NCBI RefSeq assembly: GCF_040958095.1
Contig: NC_091176.1
Span: 38,701,122 to 38,765,121, forward strand
Direction: 5' to 3'
DNA: 64,000 nucleotides
DNA from: Procambarus clarkii
Lineage: Eukaryota > Arthropoda > Malacostraca > Decapoda > Cambaridae
Shown here: positions 42,046 through 51,929 of the stretch, in pieces
Position numbering within the stretch: the first letter of the stretch is position 1
How the letters are laid out: each line of letters starts with the position of its first letter
Notes under the pieces: generated by a model
Databases searched by the model: none
Told to the model about the DNA's origin: nothing
What the model saw: the letters and a program-made list of their open reading frames with translations, nothing else
Translations under genes and position numbers: made by a program

Positions 42046-42699
42046 AGACCGAATGTGGTCAATTATTACTGTCGAGAATAGTCTTGGGTCTGCAGTGAGG
42101 TCAATGACATGTGTCGCTGTGACGTGAATCGGTTTAGGCTACTAGTCACTGATTTATTCTCTGAGATTCATAGAAACTAACTCGGCTAGTAATAACTGTA
42201 CCAGACTCAATCTGGAAAAAGATAAGATGAGTTTATTCTATTAAGTTTCACTGCTGATAGTCTTCTGGTAAATGTTCGCTTACAGGCTGTTGTGAAGTTC
42301 AATTTTGCTTGTGCTAAGATACTTCTCCAAACTGTCTCTAAGATACTTGTGGGCAGAGACAAGAAAGCAGAAGGAGCTCAAACAAAACTGATACAACCCT
42401 GCAGGTGTATCACATTAAATGGATTACTAAATCCTAGTCCAGATGACTTGATATAAATGCAGTCTTCTCTGGAAGACTTACCTAAGATGCTATAAAGGCG
42501 ATTAGATGTTATGAAATGCTATAAAGACTGAATGTGGTCAATTATTACTGTCGAGAATGGTTCTGGTTCTACAGTGGGGTCAATGGTATTTGTCGCGGTG
42601 ACCTGCAGCCAATTCTTAGGCTACTGACCACTGATTAATCCACTGAGATCCATAGAAACTAATTCGGCTAGTACTAATTGTACCGAACTCAATCTGGAA
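42046..42699. repeat. two about 175-bp repeats, 480 bp apart
   Basis: 42046-42217 and 42524-42699 share AATGTGGTCAATTATTACTG at the start and CAATCTGGAA at the end, with about 80 percent similarity by eye. A weaker third version may lie near 41480-41640. The second unit abuts the BEL protease fragment. Confidence 0.75.
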
Positions 42700-43500
42700 T
42701 TAATGTTGGTTGTCAGCTGGCATAGGCTTCTTCAGGTTCAAGACTCTACCTGTAAGTAAGTAGCCTCCTGTTGAATTCAACAAGTTCATTCCATGCTGGC
42801 TTGTAGTTCCAGTAATGAACTGATAATAATGGTCTGCCCCAACTAATAGGTCTACATTGGTGAGGTGGTCAGACTTTATCTTGGAGTCAGCCAACTTGAT
42901 TCTATTTTTCTGTAAAAATTTGGCTGTGTCTCTTAGACCTTTGACATTCATGTCAAGAGGGATGTGATTAACTACTATGGCCTTAACAGGTCGGACATAA
43001 CCGCCTAGGCGTACTAGTGGTTGTACTACTTCAAATTCTTGAGGTCCAGTATCTGCTAGGAATCCTGATATGTTCAATGTCACCTTACACAAGGGTTTAA
43101 CTTTCAGCTGGTTAGCTGCTTGTTGAGTGATGAACGTTTTCTGGGATCCCTGGTCAAATAGACCTCTTGTAGTGATTCTAGAATTCTTACTATTTAATTG
43201 TAGTTGTGCAGTAGGTAATACGGCATTATTACGAGACTTGGTGTTAAGCACCTTAACCTCCTGTCGCACCTTACAACACTGCACAATGGTGGAAGTATCC
43301 TGTTCCACCTGGAGTTTTGGTGATTTAGGCCTATCAACTCCACACAATGCTGAATGATGTTGATCCTGGTGGCACCTGTTACATATGTGTAATGGGGTGG
43401 TGCATGTATTAGGATCGTGTTGCAACAAGCACCTGGTGCACTTGTGCAATTCCTTGAGGCGCTTTATCACCGAAGCCTTCTTCGAATCTTACTTTTGAAT
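42700..43500 (-). pseudogene. BEL/Pao gag C-terminus and protease fragment (copy 1)
   Basis: A 256-codon frame (43470 down to 42700) starts with a Cys/His-rich part (HKCTRCLLQHDPNTC, HICNRCHQDQHHSALC) typical of the end of BEL/Pao gag. It is followed by the aspartic protease (TRGLFDQGSQKTFITQQ with the family's Asp-x-Gly-Ser, then HLTNVDLLVGADHYYQFI and STGGYLLTGRV). RT and integrase are absent, and the fragment is cut at 42700 by the repeat unit. The true upstream gag is missing at about 43500. Confidence 0.8.
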
Positions 43501-44149
43501 TCCATGGCAGCATACTTGCCACACATATAGAATTATGGCAGAAAAATATCTGCCACATATATATAATCCTTTGTAGTAGTAGAATAGTTGTCATACATAT
43601 ATAATCACTTGTATATACTCCATATAACTCAAAAATTATAAAAACACAAAAACATAACACTATCCTGAATCTGCACATCAGTAGTATTATAGCATTTTAT
43701 GCCAATCCATGTAGAATAGAATGCTTAGACTGGAATTGTACTTTGTAGTGTACAACTCTAGCCTAACTCATTATTACTAGCCAACCTAGATAGGTAGGAT
43801 TATTAGTAGACTAGGATTGTACAAGGCAGTACAACCTAGTCAACATTTATTATTGTGCAAACCCAAGTCAGGGTAGGACTTATCATTATTTTACACAAAT
43901 TGTGTTTTCTATATTTTATTATATATGTTTACTGTGTACATTTTGAGTGTTATTGAAGTGCCACTACCCATCCAAAGCTGATTATGAGGAGCTAAGCAGA
44001 GGAATTCCTGTAGACACTGAAATACCACTCAAATATTAGCTGTTTCCTATTAGGTAGGTAAGCTAACCTCTACGTGAGGTAGGATTCACATAGCCTAACT
44101 GAAGAATCAGATATTAGGCTATTAATAACCGTACTGGTTCCACGTATAT
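43501..44149. other. AT-rich spacer between opposed BEL/Pao fragments
   Basis: No ORF or domain. It contains short repeats such as CATATATATAATC and CAAC(C)TAG motifs and lies between two BEL/Pao pieces pointing towards different strands. It could be LTR or leader sequence of the plus-strand piece. Confidence 0.4.
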
Positions 44150-44915
44150 ATGAATCAGTACCCCAGTTATTTACATTACCAAGCCATGGCACCAACTAAG
44201 CCAAAATCCACAGGCAGTGCATCAGAAGAAATGTCCAGCAATTGCTTATTATATTTTAGATCATACACGAGTCACAAAGGCCATGTGACTAGACAGTTGA
44301 ATAAGTGTGATCAGCTGGTACAATCAGGTGCCACAGCCAAAGTATTAGAAAACCTCATAGAGACGGCCAAGCAAAAGTTGCAAAGAACAACTGAGGCTGC
44401 AGATAACTATCTCAGAGTTCTCATGCAACAGAATGCTGAGCCAGATCAACTAGATACCTTCCATGCCGAGATGGAGATGTTTGAGGAGGGTACCCAAGAT
44501 CATCTAAATAGATTAACACAAGCTCTAGAAAAATTGCAGAGCGACTCAGTTTCTCAAAATACTCTAACCACTAGTGAAACTAATACACGAGAAACACTCC
44601 AGGAAGTTCGTCTTCCTACCATTAATCTTCTTCACTTCCATGGTAGAGATGATGAGAATTTTGAATGCTAATGGAAAACATTCGACTCCTTAGTAAACTC
44701 CAAGAAATCTATTAGCAAACCTAATAAATTCCTCTATTTGCAAAGTACCCTAGAAGATGAAGCAAAAGCAGTTGTTGAACACCTAGTCCCTAGTGATGAG
44801 GACTACGATACTGCTATTCAGTTACTAGAAGTTAATTACAGCAATAAAGAAATTGCTATTGCTAATCTTTATTATAAGTTAAGAGCGATACCTACACCAG
44901 CTTTCCCCACATAAT
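44150..44915 (+). pseudogene. BEL/Pao gag fragment
   Basis: The frame opens at 44150. The second Met, at 44186 (MAPTKPKS), is a better start. It encodes a helical N-terminus (FRSYTSHKGHVTRQLNKC) and then VRLPTINLLHFHGRDDENFEC, the start of the BEL/Pao gag core. A TAA at 44669 replaces a sense codon. The frame continues with WKTFDSLVNSKKSISK, FLYLQSTLEDEAKAVVEHL and AIANLYYKLRAIPTP, which is the expected capsid-like domain. It breaks off at about 44910, immediately before a primer-binding-site-like sequence. Confidence 0.8.
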
Positions 44916-44918
44916 TTA

Positions 44919-44936
44919 TGGTCCTTCGAACCGGAT
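44919..44936 (+). promoter_or_regulatory. candidate tRNA primer binding site
   Basis: TGGTCCTTCGAACCGGAT. Its complement ends GGTTCGAAGGACCA, which looks like a tRNA T-loop, acceptor end and CCA. It sits directly after truncated gag rather than after an obvious LTR, so it belongs to a different or rearranged element. Confidence 0.5.
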
Positions 44937-44996
44937 AGAAGGATTCAAGTGATAATTATACTATTGTATTTTGTTTAGTATTGTTTAGTATTGTAG

Positions 44997-45208
44997 AATT
45001 TACTGTATTAGGTTGTGGAACATCATGTAATTTCTACAATACTAAACTACGTATTAGTAGTGTTAATGAATTATTACTCTTAATACAGGAAATACATCCT
45101 GGTGTATTAAGGATTATTAAATGAACATTAGATGTGTATGAAGCCTAATACAGGAAATACATCCTGTTGTATTAGGGATGAAATTAACTGTTGGAAATTT
45201 CCAACAAA
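44997..45208 (+). repeat. direct repeat copy 2 with inverted first 37 bp
   Basis: Partner of 41112-41323. The segment 44997-45033 is the reverse complement of 41112-41148, while the sequence after it is direct. The inverted segment is flanked by AGTATTGTAGA and TCTACAATACT, which are themselves inverted. Confidence 0.85.
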
Positions 45209-45530
45209 CACAGAGACCTTGAGCACCACTACAATTTTGTCCCCATTGTCTCTGAGACACTTGGTGCCTGGGGTAAAAGTGCTGTTAGGTTTTTTGAAGG
45301 AGTTGGGGTCCAAGCTAATTGAAACTACTAGAGACCCTAGAGCTGCCAGTTTTCTCTTTCAGCGCCTAAATGTGGCGATCCAGAGAGGAAATGCTCACTG
45401 CGTTCATGGATCCTGCCCGCCATCTGAGGAGCTGGAAGAGCTCTACAACTTGTGACAAGTAGCCTTGTACCCTGCATGTAACCAATGTTGTATCCCTTTT
45501 TGTGTAATGAAATTTTCAAATAAAGTTAGA
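45209..45530 (+). pseudogene. unrecognised 3' exon-like ORF with polyadenylation signal
   Basis: A frame from 45132 to 45455 is read. Its last 75 codons (…TTILSPLSLRHLVPG to SEELEELYNL, then TGA) look protein-like and end in a Cys/His-containing tail. AATAAA lies at 45519-45524, about 65 bp after the stop. I do not recognise the family. It could be the C-terminus of a transposase or a retroposed host 3' end. Confidence 0.35.
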
Positions 45531-45693
45531 TATATATACATACATACCAAAAGAATAGGGGTGGTAAGAGAAAAAAATATCAAAGTGTTCAGTGAAGATC
45601 CACAAGGTCTTCTTTGAGTACTCTTTATTTTCATCTCCGAGGCTATGGGTTCCTACACTTGCACCAGAGGTGGTACGCCTTCTAGGTAAAAAA

Positions 45694-45787
45694 ATATATA
45701 TATATACATATATATACATACATATACATACATATACATACATATATATATACATACATACATATACATACATATATACATACATAC

Positions 45788-45870
<83 letters not shown>
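45694..45870. repeat. (TA)n microsatellite with TACA variants
   Basis: About 175 bp of TA/CATA repeats immediately before the Penelope-like terminal sequence. Such elements often insert in or next to AT-rich repeats. Confidence 0.95.
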
Positions 45871-45875
<5 letters not shown>

Positions 45876-45996
45876 AAATATGACCGAAAAAGTAAGATTA
45901 ATAATTCTAACACAAATTTTCTCGATCTTTCTTACGTTTCTTTTCACTCTTGATGGTAATTCAGAGACCAATTCTCCAAAATTCATTTTTATTTCT

Positions 45997-46051
45997 AGTC
46001 TGACGCGACACTTGAGCGCGTTTCGTAAAACTTATTGCATTTTCAAAGACT
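45997..46051 (-). ncRNA. hammerhead-like ribozyme remnant in the Penelope-like terminus (left)
   Basis: The minus strand carries AGTCT, then CGAAACGCG, a loop, CGCGTC and AGACT. GAAA-CGCG...CGCG-TC matches hammerhead core 3' part plus stem III plus cleavage site, and AGTCT/AGACT can close stem I. The conserved CTGANGA box is not intact (CTTTGAAAA), so activity is doubtful. Confidence 0.4.
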
Positions 46052-46540
46052 TTAGTTTACAAACACACAACTGAAACAACAATATCTCTTTCCAGGCGTT
46101 TAACGATACATAAGCAACAGGGCTCCATTAAGGAACATATAGCCTCTTCCCACAACCAAACCATCACCAGAGAAATCTTAGCAAACAACACAGAAATCAT
46201 CGATAGATACAGCGATAGCAGGCGGCTCGACGTCTGCGAGGCACTTCACATCAAGAAGTCAACACCAGCAATCAACAGTCAATTAATGCACAACTATATT
46301 CTACCCACTTCAAGACTCCGTTCCAATATAGAAGCATCAAGAAATATAGACCAATAGGCTTTCTACAATTACTTCCATTCAATACCCATTGTTTCGTGTT
46401 CTGTCTTGTGTTGAATTTAATACCCATTCAATACCCATTGTTGAAAGTTTGTTTTCACCTCATCCACCTCACCCAAATGTAGATATAAAATCGAAGATGT
46501 GTAAGCTGTATTCAGTTTCAGTTGTGTGTTTGTAAACTAA

Positions 46541-46596
46541 AGTCTTTGAAAATGTAATAAGTTTTACGAAACGCGCTCAAGTGTCGCGTCAGACTA
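46541..46596 (+). ncRNA. hammerhead-like ribozyme remnant in the Penelope-like terminus (right)
   Basis: Same motif as the left copy, on the plus strand: AGTCT at 46541, GAAACGCG at 46568-46575, CGCGTC at 46585-46590 and AGACT at 46591. The two copies differ at one base in the AATG(T/C)AATAAG segment. The CTGANGA box is degenerate. Confidence 0.4.
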
Positions 46597-46647
46597 GAAA
46601 TAAAAATGAATTTTGGAGAATTGGTCTTTGAATTACCATCAAGAGTG

Positions 46648-47611
46648 ACGCGTCAGAGGCACGCAAACCCAGCATGCACAACCGCGCATTCGTCGCCAAC
46701 GACAAATGCAAGAACCGAAACAACAATTCCCGCTATTGCGGTGCCAGAAACCGAGCCCCCAACGCCACTCCCTAATCCCAACACGGGAACAAACCCTCCA
46801 CCCGCGGCGGAACACGACGAAATAAAACCCTATACACTGCCTTAAACGACAAGGACATGAAACCCGGACAACGGCAGACCTCCCGAAAAATGGCCACTGC
46901 CCAAGAGTAAACAGGAGGGGTGCAGAAGGCCGCCTCCTGACAAACACCAAAATTCACCAAAAAGCTAAACACCCACCCGTGAACCAACCACAAAACTCGC
47001 TCGGAAACGCGCGCTGCACCCACCACCACGTGAAACACAAACGGCCTCTCAAAAATCCTGAAAGCCTAAAAACCCCATAACCCTCCCTCCGACCCACCCA
47101 CACATAATACACATAGTCAGCAACGAGTCTTCTCGTTGCTGACTATGTGTATTATGTGTGGGTGGGTCGGAGGGAGGGTTATGGGGTTTTTAGGCTTTCA
47201 GGATTTTTGAGAGGCCGTTTGTGTTTCACGTGGTGGTGGGTGCAGCGCGCGTTTCCGAGCGAGTTTTGTGGTTGGTTCACGGGTGGGTGTTTAGCTTTTT
47301 GGTGAATTTTGGTGTTTGTCAGGAGGCGGCCTTCTGCACCCCTCCTGTTTACTCTTGGGCAGTGGCCATTTTTCGGGAGGTCTGCCGTTGTCCGGGTTTC
47401 ATGTCCTTGTCGTTTAAGGCAGTGTATAGGGTTTTATTTCGTCGTGTTCCGCCGCGGGTGGAGGGTTTGTTCCCGTGTTGGGATTAGGGAGTGGCGTTGG
47501 GGGCTCGGTTTCTGGCACCGCAATAGCGGGAATTGTTGTTTCGGTTCTTGCATTTGTCGTTGGCGACGAATGCGCGGTTGTGCATGCTGGGTTTGCGTGC
47601 CTCTGACGCGT
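46648..47611. repeat. 480-bp inverted repeat with 4-nt loop
   Basis: Arms 46648-47127 and 47132-47611 have exactly the same length. Their translations are identical over long frames (for example 46772-47038 minus and 47221-47487 plus). The loop is TCTT. The right arm is continuous with LINE sequence downstream, and the left arm is its inverted duplicate. Confidence 0.95.
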
Positions 47612-48680
47612 GTGTGCACTGTGGCCTCCCTGAGACTCAGTTGCATGTCTTTTCTTTTTGTGAGCGGTTAAGGGGCTTGCTTGATTGGTTTCGGGACGTG
47701 TTGGTTGGGGTTTGTGGGCCGGGGTGTCGGGGTGGCATTTTGAGGTTTTTGTTTTTGTTCTTTCTGCGACGGTTGTGCCGGGTGCGCAATACGTTATGTC
47801 TTCTCGTTGCTGACTATGTGTATTATGTGTAGGTGGGTCGGAGGGAGGGTTATGGGGTTTTTATGCTTTCAGGATTTTTGAGAGGCCGTTTGTGTTTCAC
47901 GTGGTGGTGGGTGCAGCGCGCGTTTCCGAGCGAGTTTTGTGGTTGGTTCACGGGTGGGTGTTTGCGTGGGGTGGTTTTTGGGTGTGGTCGTGGGTCGGGC
48001 TTTTGGTTGTGGGTTGGAGGGTGGGGCTTTTTCGTTTTTGTCTTCGGTCCCCGGCCCTCCGGTTGGCCTCCTTGGAGGGGGTTGGGATGGGTGTGTGAGT
48101 GGTTGCTCCTGTGGTTGTGTGTTCGGTTTGTTGTGTGGAGGTGTGTGGGGGTGTGGGTATGCTTCTTTGCTGGCTCCTGCGTGGGCCGTTGTTTGTGCCC
48201 TGTGTGGGTTGGTGCAGCTGTTTTGTTGCTAAATACATGTTCTTCCTAGTGTGAGTGTTTTTGTGGTGCGTGTGTCTCAGTGTTTTGCTGTTCGCCCCTG
48301 GTTCTTTCTTGGGGTTGTCAAGTTGTTGTACCTGGGCCTTGGCCGTAATTTGTTTTATGTTACTTATATGTTTTGTGTGCAGTGTGACTCTGCTTTCTGT
48401 TATTTATGTGATTGTGTGCGTCTTGTGTGAGTGCGTGTGTGTTGGTTTATTATGTGAACGTTATTTTGTGTCTTTCTATGTACATGTGTTTGTTGTGTGT
48501 CCATTTTTTTTTGTTTAACTTTGTATTCAGCCTCATGTACCAGGAGTTTCTAGGTTCTCGTGATGTTTTGTTTTCTTCTGTACCTGTGATTATTGTTCTT
48601 ATTATTATGTTTTTGTTATTATGTTCTTGTCTTGTGTCTTGTGCTATACTTTGTATATTTCTTTTATAAAAGTACAAAAA
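47132..48680 (+). pseudogene. L1/Tx1-like LINE, ORF2 C-terminus and 3' region
   Basis: From about 47400 the plus frames read LSFKAVYRVLFRRVPP, FRFLHLSLATNARLCMLGL, CVHCGLPETQLHVFSFCERL (a Cys-x2-Cys...His-x4-Cys knuckle) and LLVADYVYYV. This is the usual C-terminal end of L1/Tx1-type LINE ORF2. A TAG at 47830 replaces a Trp codon present in the duplicated copy at about 47157. A further frame of Trp/Gly-rich character runs to about 48249. The downstream part to 48680 is T/G-rich 3' sequence ending near AAAAATAAAAACTACC. The strand is strongly G+T-biased. RT is not in the window. Confidence 0.65.
47797..47961 (+). repeat. 165-bp direct repeat of the hairpin's inner segment
   Basis: This matches 47128-47293 (TCTTCTCGTTGCTGACTATG through CACGGGTGGGTGTTT) with a few substitutions. 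It is the natural position of the sequence in the LINE. The copy at the hairpin centre is a displaced duplicate. Confidence 0.9.
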
Positions 48681-48689
48681 ATAAAAACT

Positions 48690-50040
48690 ACCAGCAGAAT
48701 ACTCTTCAGGGCTCAAATTGCTAGACCTGCTCCAACACTATCCTGTGTGCTAGTAGATTTACGCAGCCAGTACTCAGTATTTTCAGCACTATTTAATTTA
48801 TGTACTTTAACGTAAGGTTAACTTGCCTGATTGATTGTTTTTTGTTTTGATTCTTGATCGATGGCTTATTTTGATTAATTTTGTCAGTTTGTTAAGATGA
48901 TTTTTTTCATAACTAAAGAATTAAAAATTTTCCAGTTTCCTGTATTTTATTCTACATTTATCATACAATGAAGAAGTCACCATAGCTGTTTTTTGTTAAT
49001 TTGTTTTTACTTTTTGTTTGTTTATATGTTCGTGGCATTCCATCTGCCCAAATCCACTGCACTTAGTCATTTTACCGTAACATATATTTGGGGACCTGTC
49101 CTAGGAGCCTCACTCAGGTATGCTCCTAGACGCTTCATATAAAGTTGTGTAAGTGTACTTGGCTTTATTACAAGTTTGCCTGTGTCTTTTCAGAACTACT
49201 ATTTTGAGTGATTTTGATGGTGCTTAATACTGTTTACATTCCAGATGTAGCATTATATGACTGTTGGATGACTTTGGATTACGTGGTGTCTTATGGCACG
49301 AGTCATACTCGTAATTGGTTGTTTAATAATCTTTGCTATATCCTGTGATTTCCACCATATTCTTCTCCCTACAGGAGAACTTCTCATTACGGCAGATCAC
49401 CCACTTTGGTACCCCTGGTACTTTGGTCTGTCTCCGGGCTAATACGCCCACGTCTTTACAACCCGAACATAGGAGGACACAGGGGGCCATAGTTCCTCTA
49501 GCATTACGGACTACGTTGTACGGTTAGGACCCATACAGCAGTTCTCGTCATAAATTAACACTTTCCGCACCCCTACGCGTTGGTCAAATATATGGTATTT
49601 ACACAGGTAGGGAGTTAGCATTTTTTTCCAGAGCACAATGAGTGATAACTCTGTAAGTACTATTTAGTTTTAGTAGGAAGCCTCTTACCTTTGTTCTCGT
49701 CAATTAGAGACCAGGTAAGAAATCCCTAAATTTTTTGGACTACATTCGAGACAATTATGTTTCACAATTCCAGTAGGATCCCTCTTGCCCCTGTTCTCAT
49801 CATATAGAGTACCGGGTACAAGATTCCCTACGTATTCGTTTCACTTTCGATCTAAGTAATCAATTCAATTATTAAAGTTAACTGTTGTAAACTTGACTAT
49901 AAAGTTTAAATAGGATAGTTTACAGTTGCCATGTCATCCGGTCAGTCTGACATCTCATATTTTGGTACATCAACTGAGGTATTTTCTTTGCACATTATTT
50001 TCTATCATTCTATTCACCATGTTTCGTCTAACAGCGTTCA
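48690..50040. other. region without recognised genes, upstream of a Gypsy gag
   Basis: AT-rich, no domain found. 49671-49734 and 49770-49831 are imperfect repeats (TAGGAAGCCTCTTACC and TAGGATCCCTCTTGCC types). It may contain the LTR and leader of the Gypsy gag that begins near 50056, but I cannot mark an LTR. Confidence 0.4.
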
Positions 50041-51260
50041 GGCAGAATCCAAACGATGAAGTGGGGCACACTAATTCGTGCCACCAAGGCGGAGTTGCTA
50101 ACTCTTGTAAATGCGTACCACATTACTGCCCCCCATGGAGCCACTAAAACTTATCTCCATAACCTTATACTTGACCACTTATTAGACAATGATAATATTA
50201 CATCCGAATCTCATGAAGAGCGCCTTAGCAGCCATGAAATTGAAGATAGAGCTTTCCACTCTAGAACGCGAACGTCAGAAGAAAACTCTCAAGATACAGA
50301 AGGAACAACTTGCACTACAAAAAAAACAAAACAAGCTGAACTGCAACGTGAACGTGAGAAGGAACAACTAGAGTTCCAACGTGAACGTGAGAGGGAACAG
50401 CTTGAACTCCAACGTGAGCGTGAACAGGAAGCCCTTAAAGTAAGAGAAAGAGAACGTAAACATGCTGAAAAACAAGCCGCCATTGCTCTAGAAAACGGTA
50501 GAAAAGAGCTTGACTTGGAAACTACACACCACACTCAGCGCAAGGAAGCGGAAGCTAACCTCCAGGTACGTTTCGATCTTTCTTATGCAATTAAGTTGAT
50601 GCCATCTTTTGTCGAGACAGAAAATTATATATTATTTACTTCATTTGAGGCTCTAGCTAACCAACTCAGCTGGCCTCAGGATCAGTGGTCTGTACTTCTC
50701 AGGTGTCATTTGACATGTAGGGGCTGCCGTGACTCTCAGTACTATGGCGTCTGAAACCGACTACAAGGTATTGAAACAGGCAGTGCTAGATGCCTACCTC
50801 CTATTTATCGAGAACTACAGACGTAAGTTTAGGAATTACCTTAAAGCGAGTGCTACTACTTACCTAGAGTTTGCAAATAACAAAAAGAGATATTTCATGA
50901 AGTGGCTGGAAGCAGCACAAGTCTCCACCTTTACAGATCTCATCAACCTCATCCTGATGGAAGAATTCCTTAGGCGTGTACCTAATTCCATACGTCCTAC
51001 CTAGCAGACAAGGAAGAAACCGACCCTACTAGATGTGCACAGTTGGCTGACTCCTACAGTCTCATTCATAGAGTACCATCCGACACACCTTCCAGTAAGA
51101 CGTCTTGGTTTACTCCAGCCAAAGTGAGTACCAGTAATGAAAACTCTGCGTTGTATTGTCATTATTGCAGAACCTATAGACATACAATAGAAGAGTGTAC
51201 CAGTCCTCACTGTAAAGTCAGCAGTAAGACAAAGCCCAATTCACCTCCTCCTAAAATTCC
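50041..51260 (+). pseudogene. Gypsy-type gag, frame-broken
   Basis: Frame 50056-50754 has an SAP-like helical N-terminus (LIRATKAELLTLVNAYHI), an Arg/Glu/Gln coiled coil (QREREREQLELQRERE) and the start of the capsid-like part (WPQDQWSVLL). After a frameshift near 50735 it continues at 50729-51004 (DYKVLKQAVLDAYLLFIENYRRKFR). A TAG follows at 51001. The zinc knuckle CHYCRTYRHTIEECTSPHC lies in 51043-51285. The order and motifs match the gag parts of G1 and of the Gypsy element at 62.6-63.3 kb, so it is a third related gag. It is cut by the inverted repeat at 51261. Confidence 0.75.
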
Positions 51261-51629
51261 AACCCGTTCTCGCAAATTCATATAGTCAATATTGACATAT
51301 TAACTACGTGCATAGGTGATATACTAAACATAATAGATACCCTTAAAAAGCTTCATAGAAAACACCGACCTTACCAAACCTTGTTAGTATCTTAAGATAA
51401 GCATCTTATTGCTTCGTAATTACAATTATTACTTAACCTATACCTATAATAGGTTAAATAACAATTGTAATTACGAAGCTATAAGATGCTTATCTTAAGA
51501 TACTAACAAGGTTAGGTAAGGTCGGTGTTTTCTATGAAGCTTTTTAAGGGTATCTATTATGTTTAGTATGTCACCTATGCACTTATTTAATAAGTCAATA
51601 TTGACTTTACGAATTTGCGAGAACGGGTT
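51261..51629. repeat. inverted repeat with about 180-bp arms
   Basis: Arms 51261-51440 and 51450-51629 pair with a few mismatches and no large gap. The outer ends are AACCCGTTCTCGCAAATTC and its complement. The centre is AACCTATACCTATAATAGGTT. The left arm includes the last codons of the gag frame. Confidence 0.9.
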
Positions 51630-51789
51630 GCAAATTCATAGAAGTCCTAAGTCTTTGGTGAATATTTTTGTTTCATCCACTGATCTTTCTCTCTTCAACA
51701 GACACCTTGTTGCGAATCTGTGTTTCATTCTAACATTCATCATGATAAATATGTATGTCCATTATTTCTTTTCCCCGTTAAGTAAATAT

Positions 51790-51880
51790 AACATGATATC
51801 CAGTTGTGTTCCAGTATAATTATGTTTGATGTAATTGTAGCATGCTGTAGTGTGTGTGAGATTTTTATTTCTTGACAGGT
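51790..51880 (+). mobile_element. short LTR fragment of the Gypsy family at 55.5-64 kb
   Basis: ATCCAGTTGT and TGTAGCATGCTGTAGTGTG correspond in order to the minus-strand LTR at 55505-55850 (ATCCAGTTGTATGA and TATAGCATGCTGTAGTGTG). It is on the plus strand, as is the gag remnant upstream, and may be its 3' LTR. Confidence 0.5.
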
Positions 51881-51929
51881 TATCAAAGAATTAAGTCTTA
51901 TTGATGTTACGTTAATCGCAACTACCTCG

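Larger units (their letters stand above)
45871..46646 (+). pseudogene. Penelope-like element remnant (GIY-YIG end and terminal repeats)
   Basis: The part 46090-46360 reads on the plus strand as HKQQGSIKEHIASSHNQ, ILANNTEIIDRYSD, RRLDVCEALHIKKSTPAIN and LPTSRLR. This is the C-terminal stretch of the Penelope GIY-YIG endonuclease module, as I recognise it. The RT is absent. A terminal segment of about 125 bp occurs at both sides in opposite orientation (45937-46068 and 46524-46646), as is common for Penelope-like insertions. The distal part begins after the (TA)n tract with TGACCGAAAAAGTAAG. Confidence 0.65.

Noticed and set aside
45516..46074. Long Tyr/Ile-rich frames on both strands
   Set aside because: They are translations of the (TA)n/(CATA)n tract, not genes.
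47833..48249. 138-codon Trp/Gly/Cys-rich frame as a separate protein
   Set aside because: It is the continuation of the LINE C-terminal region after a Trp-to-stop change, extended by the G+T-rich composition.
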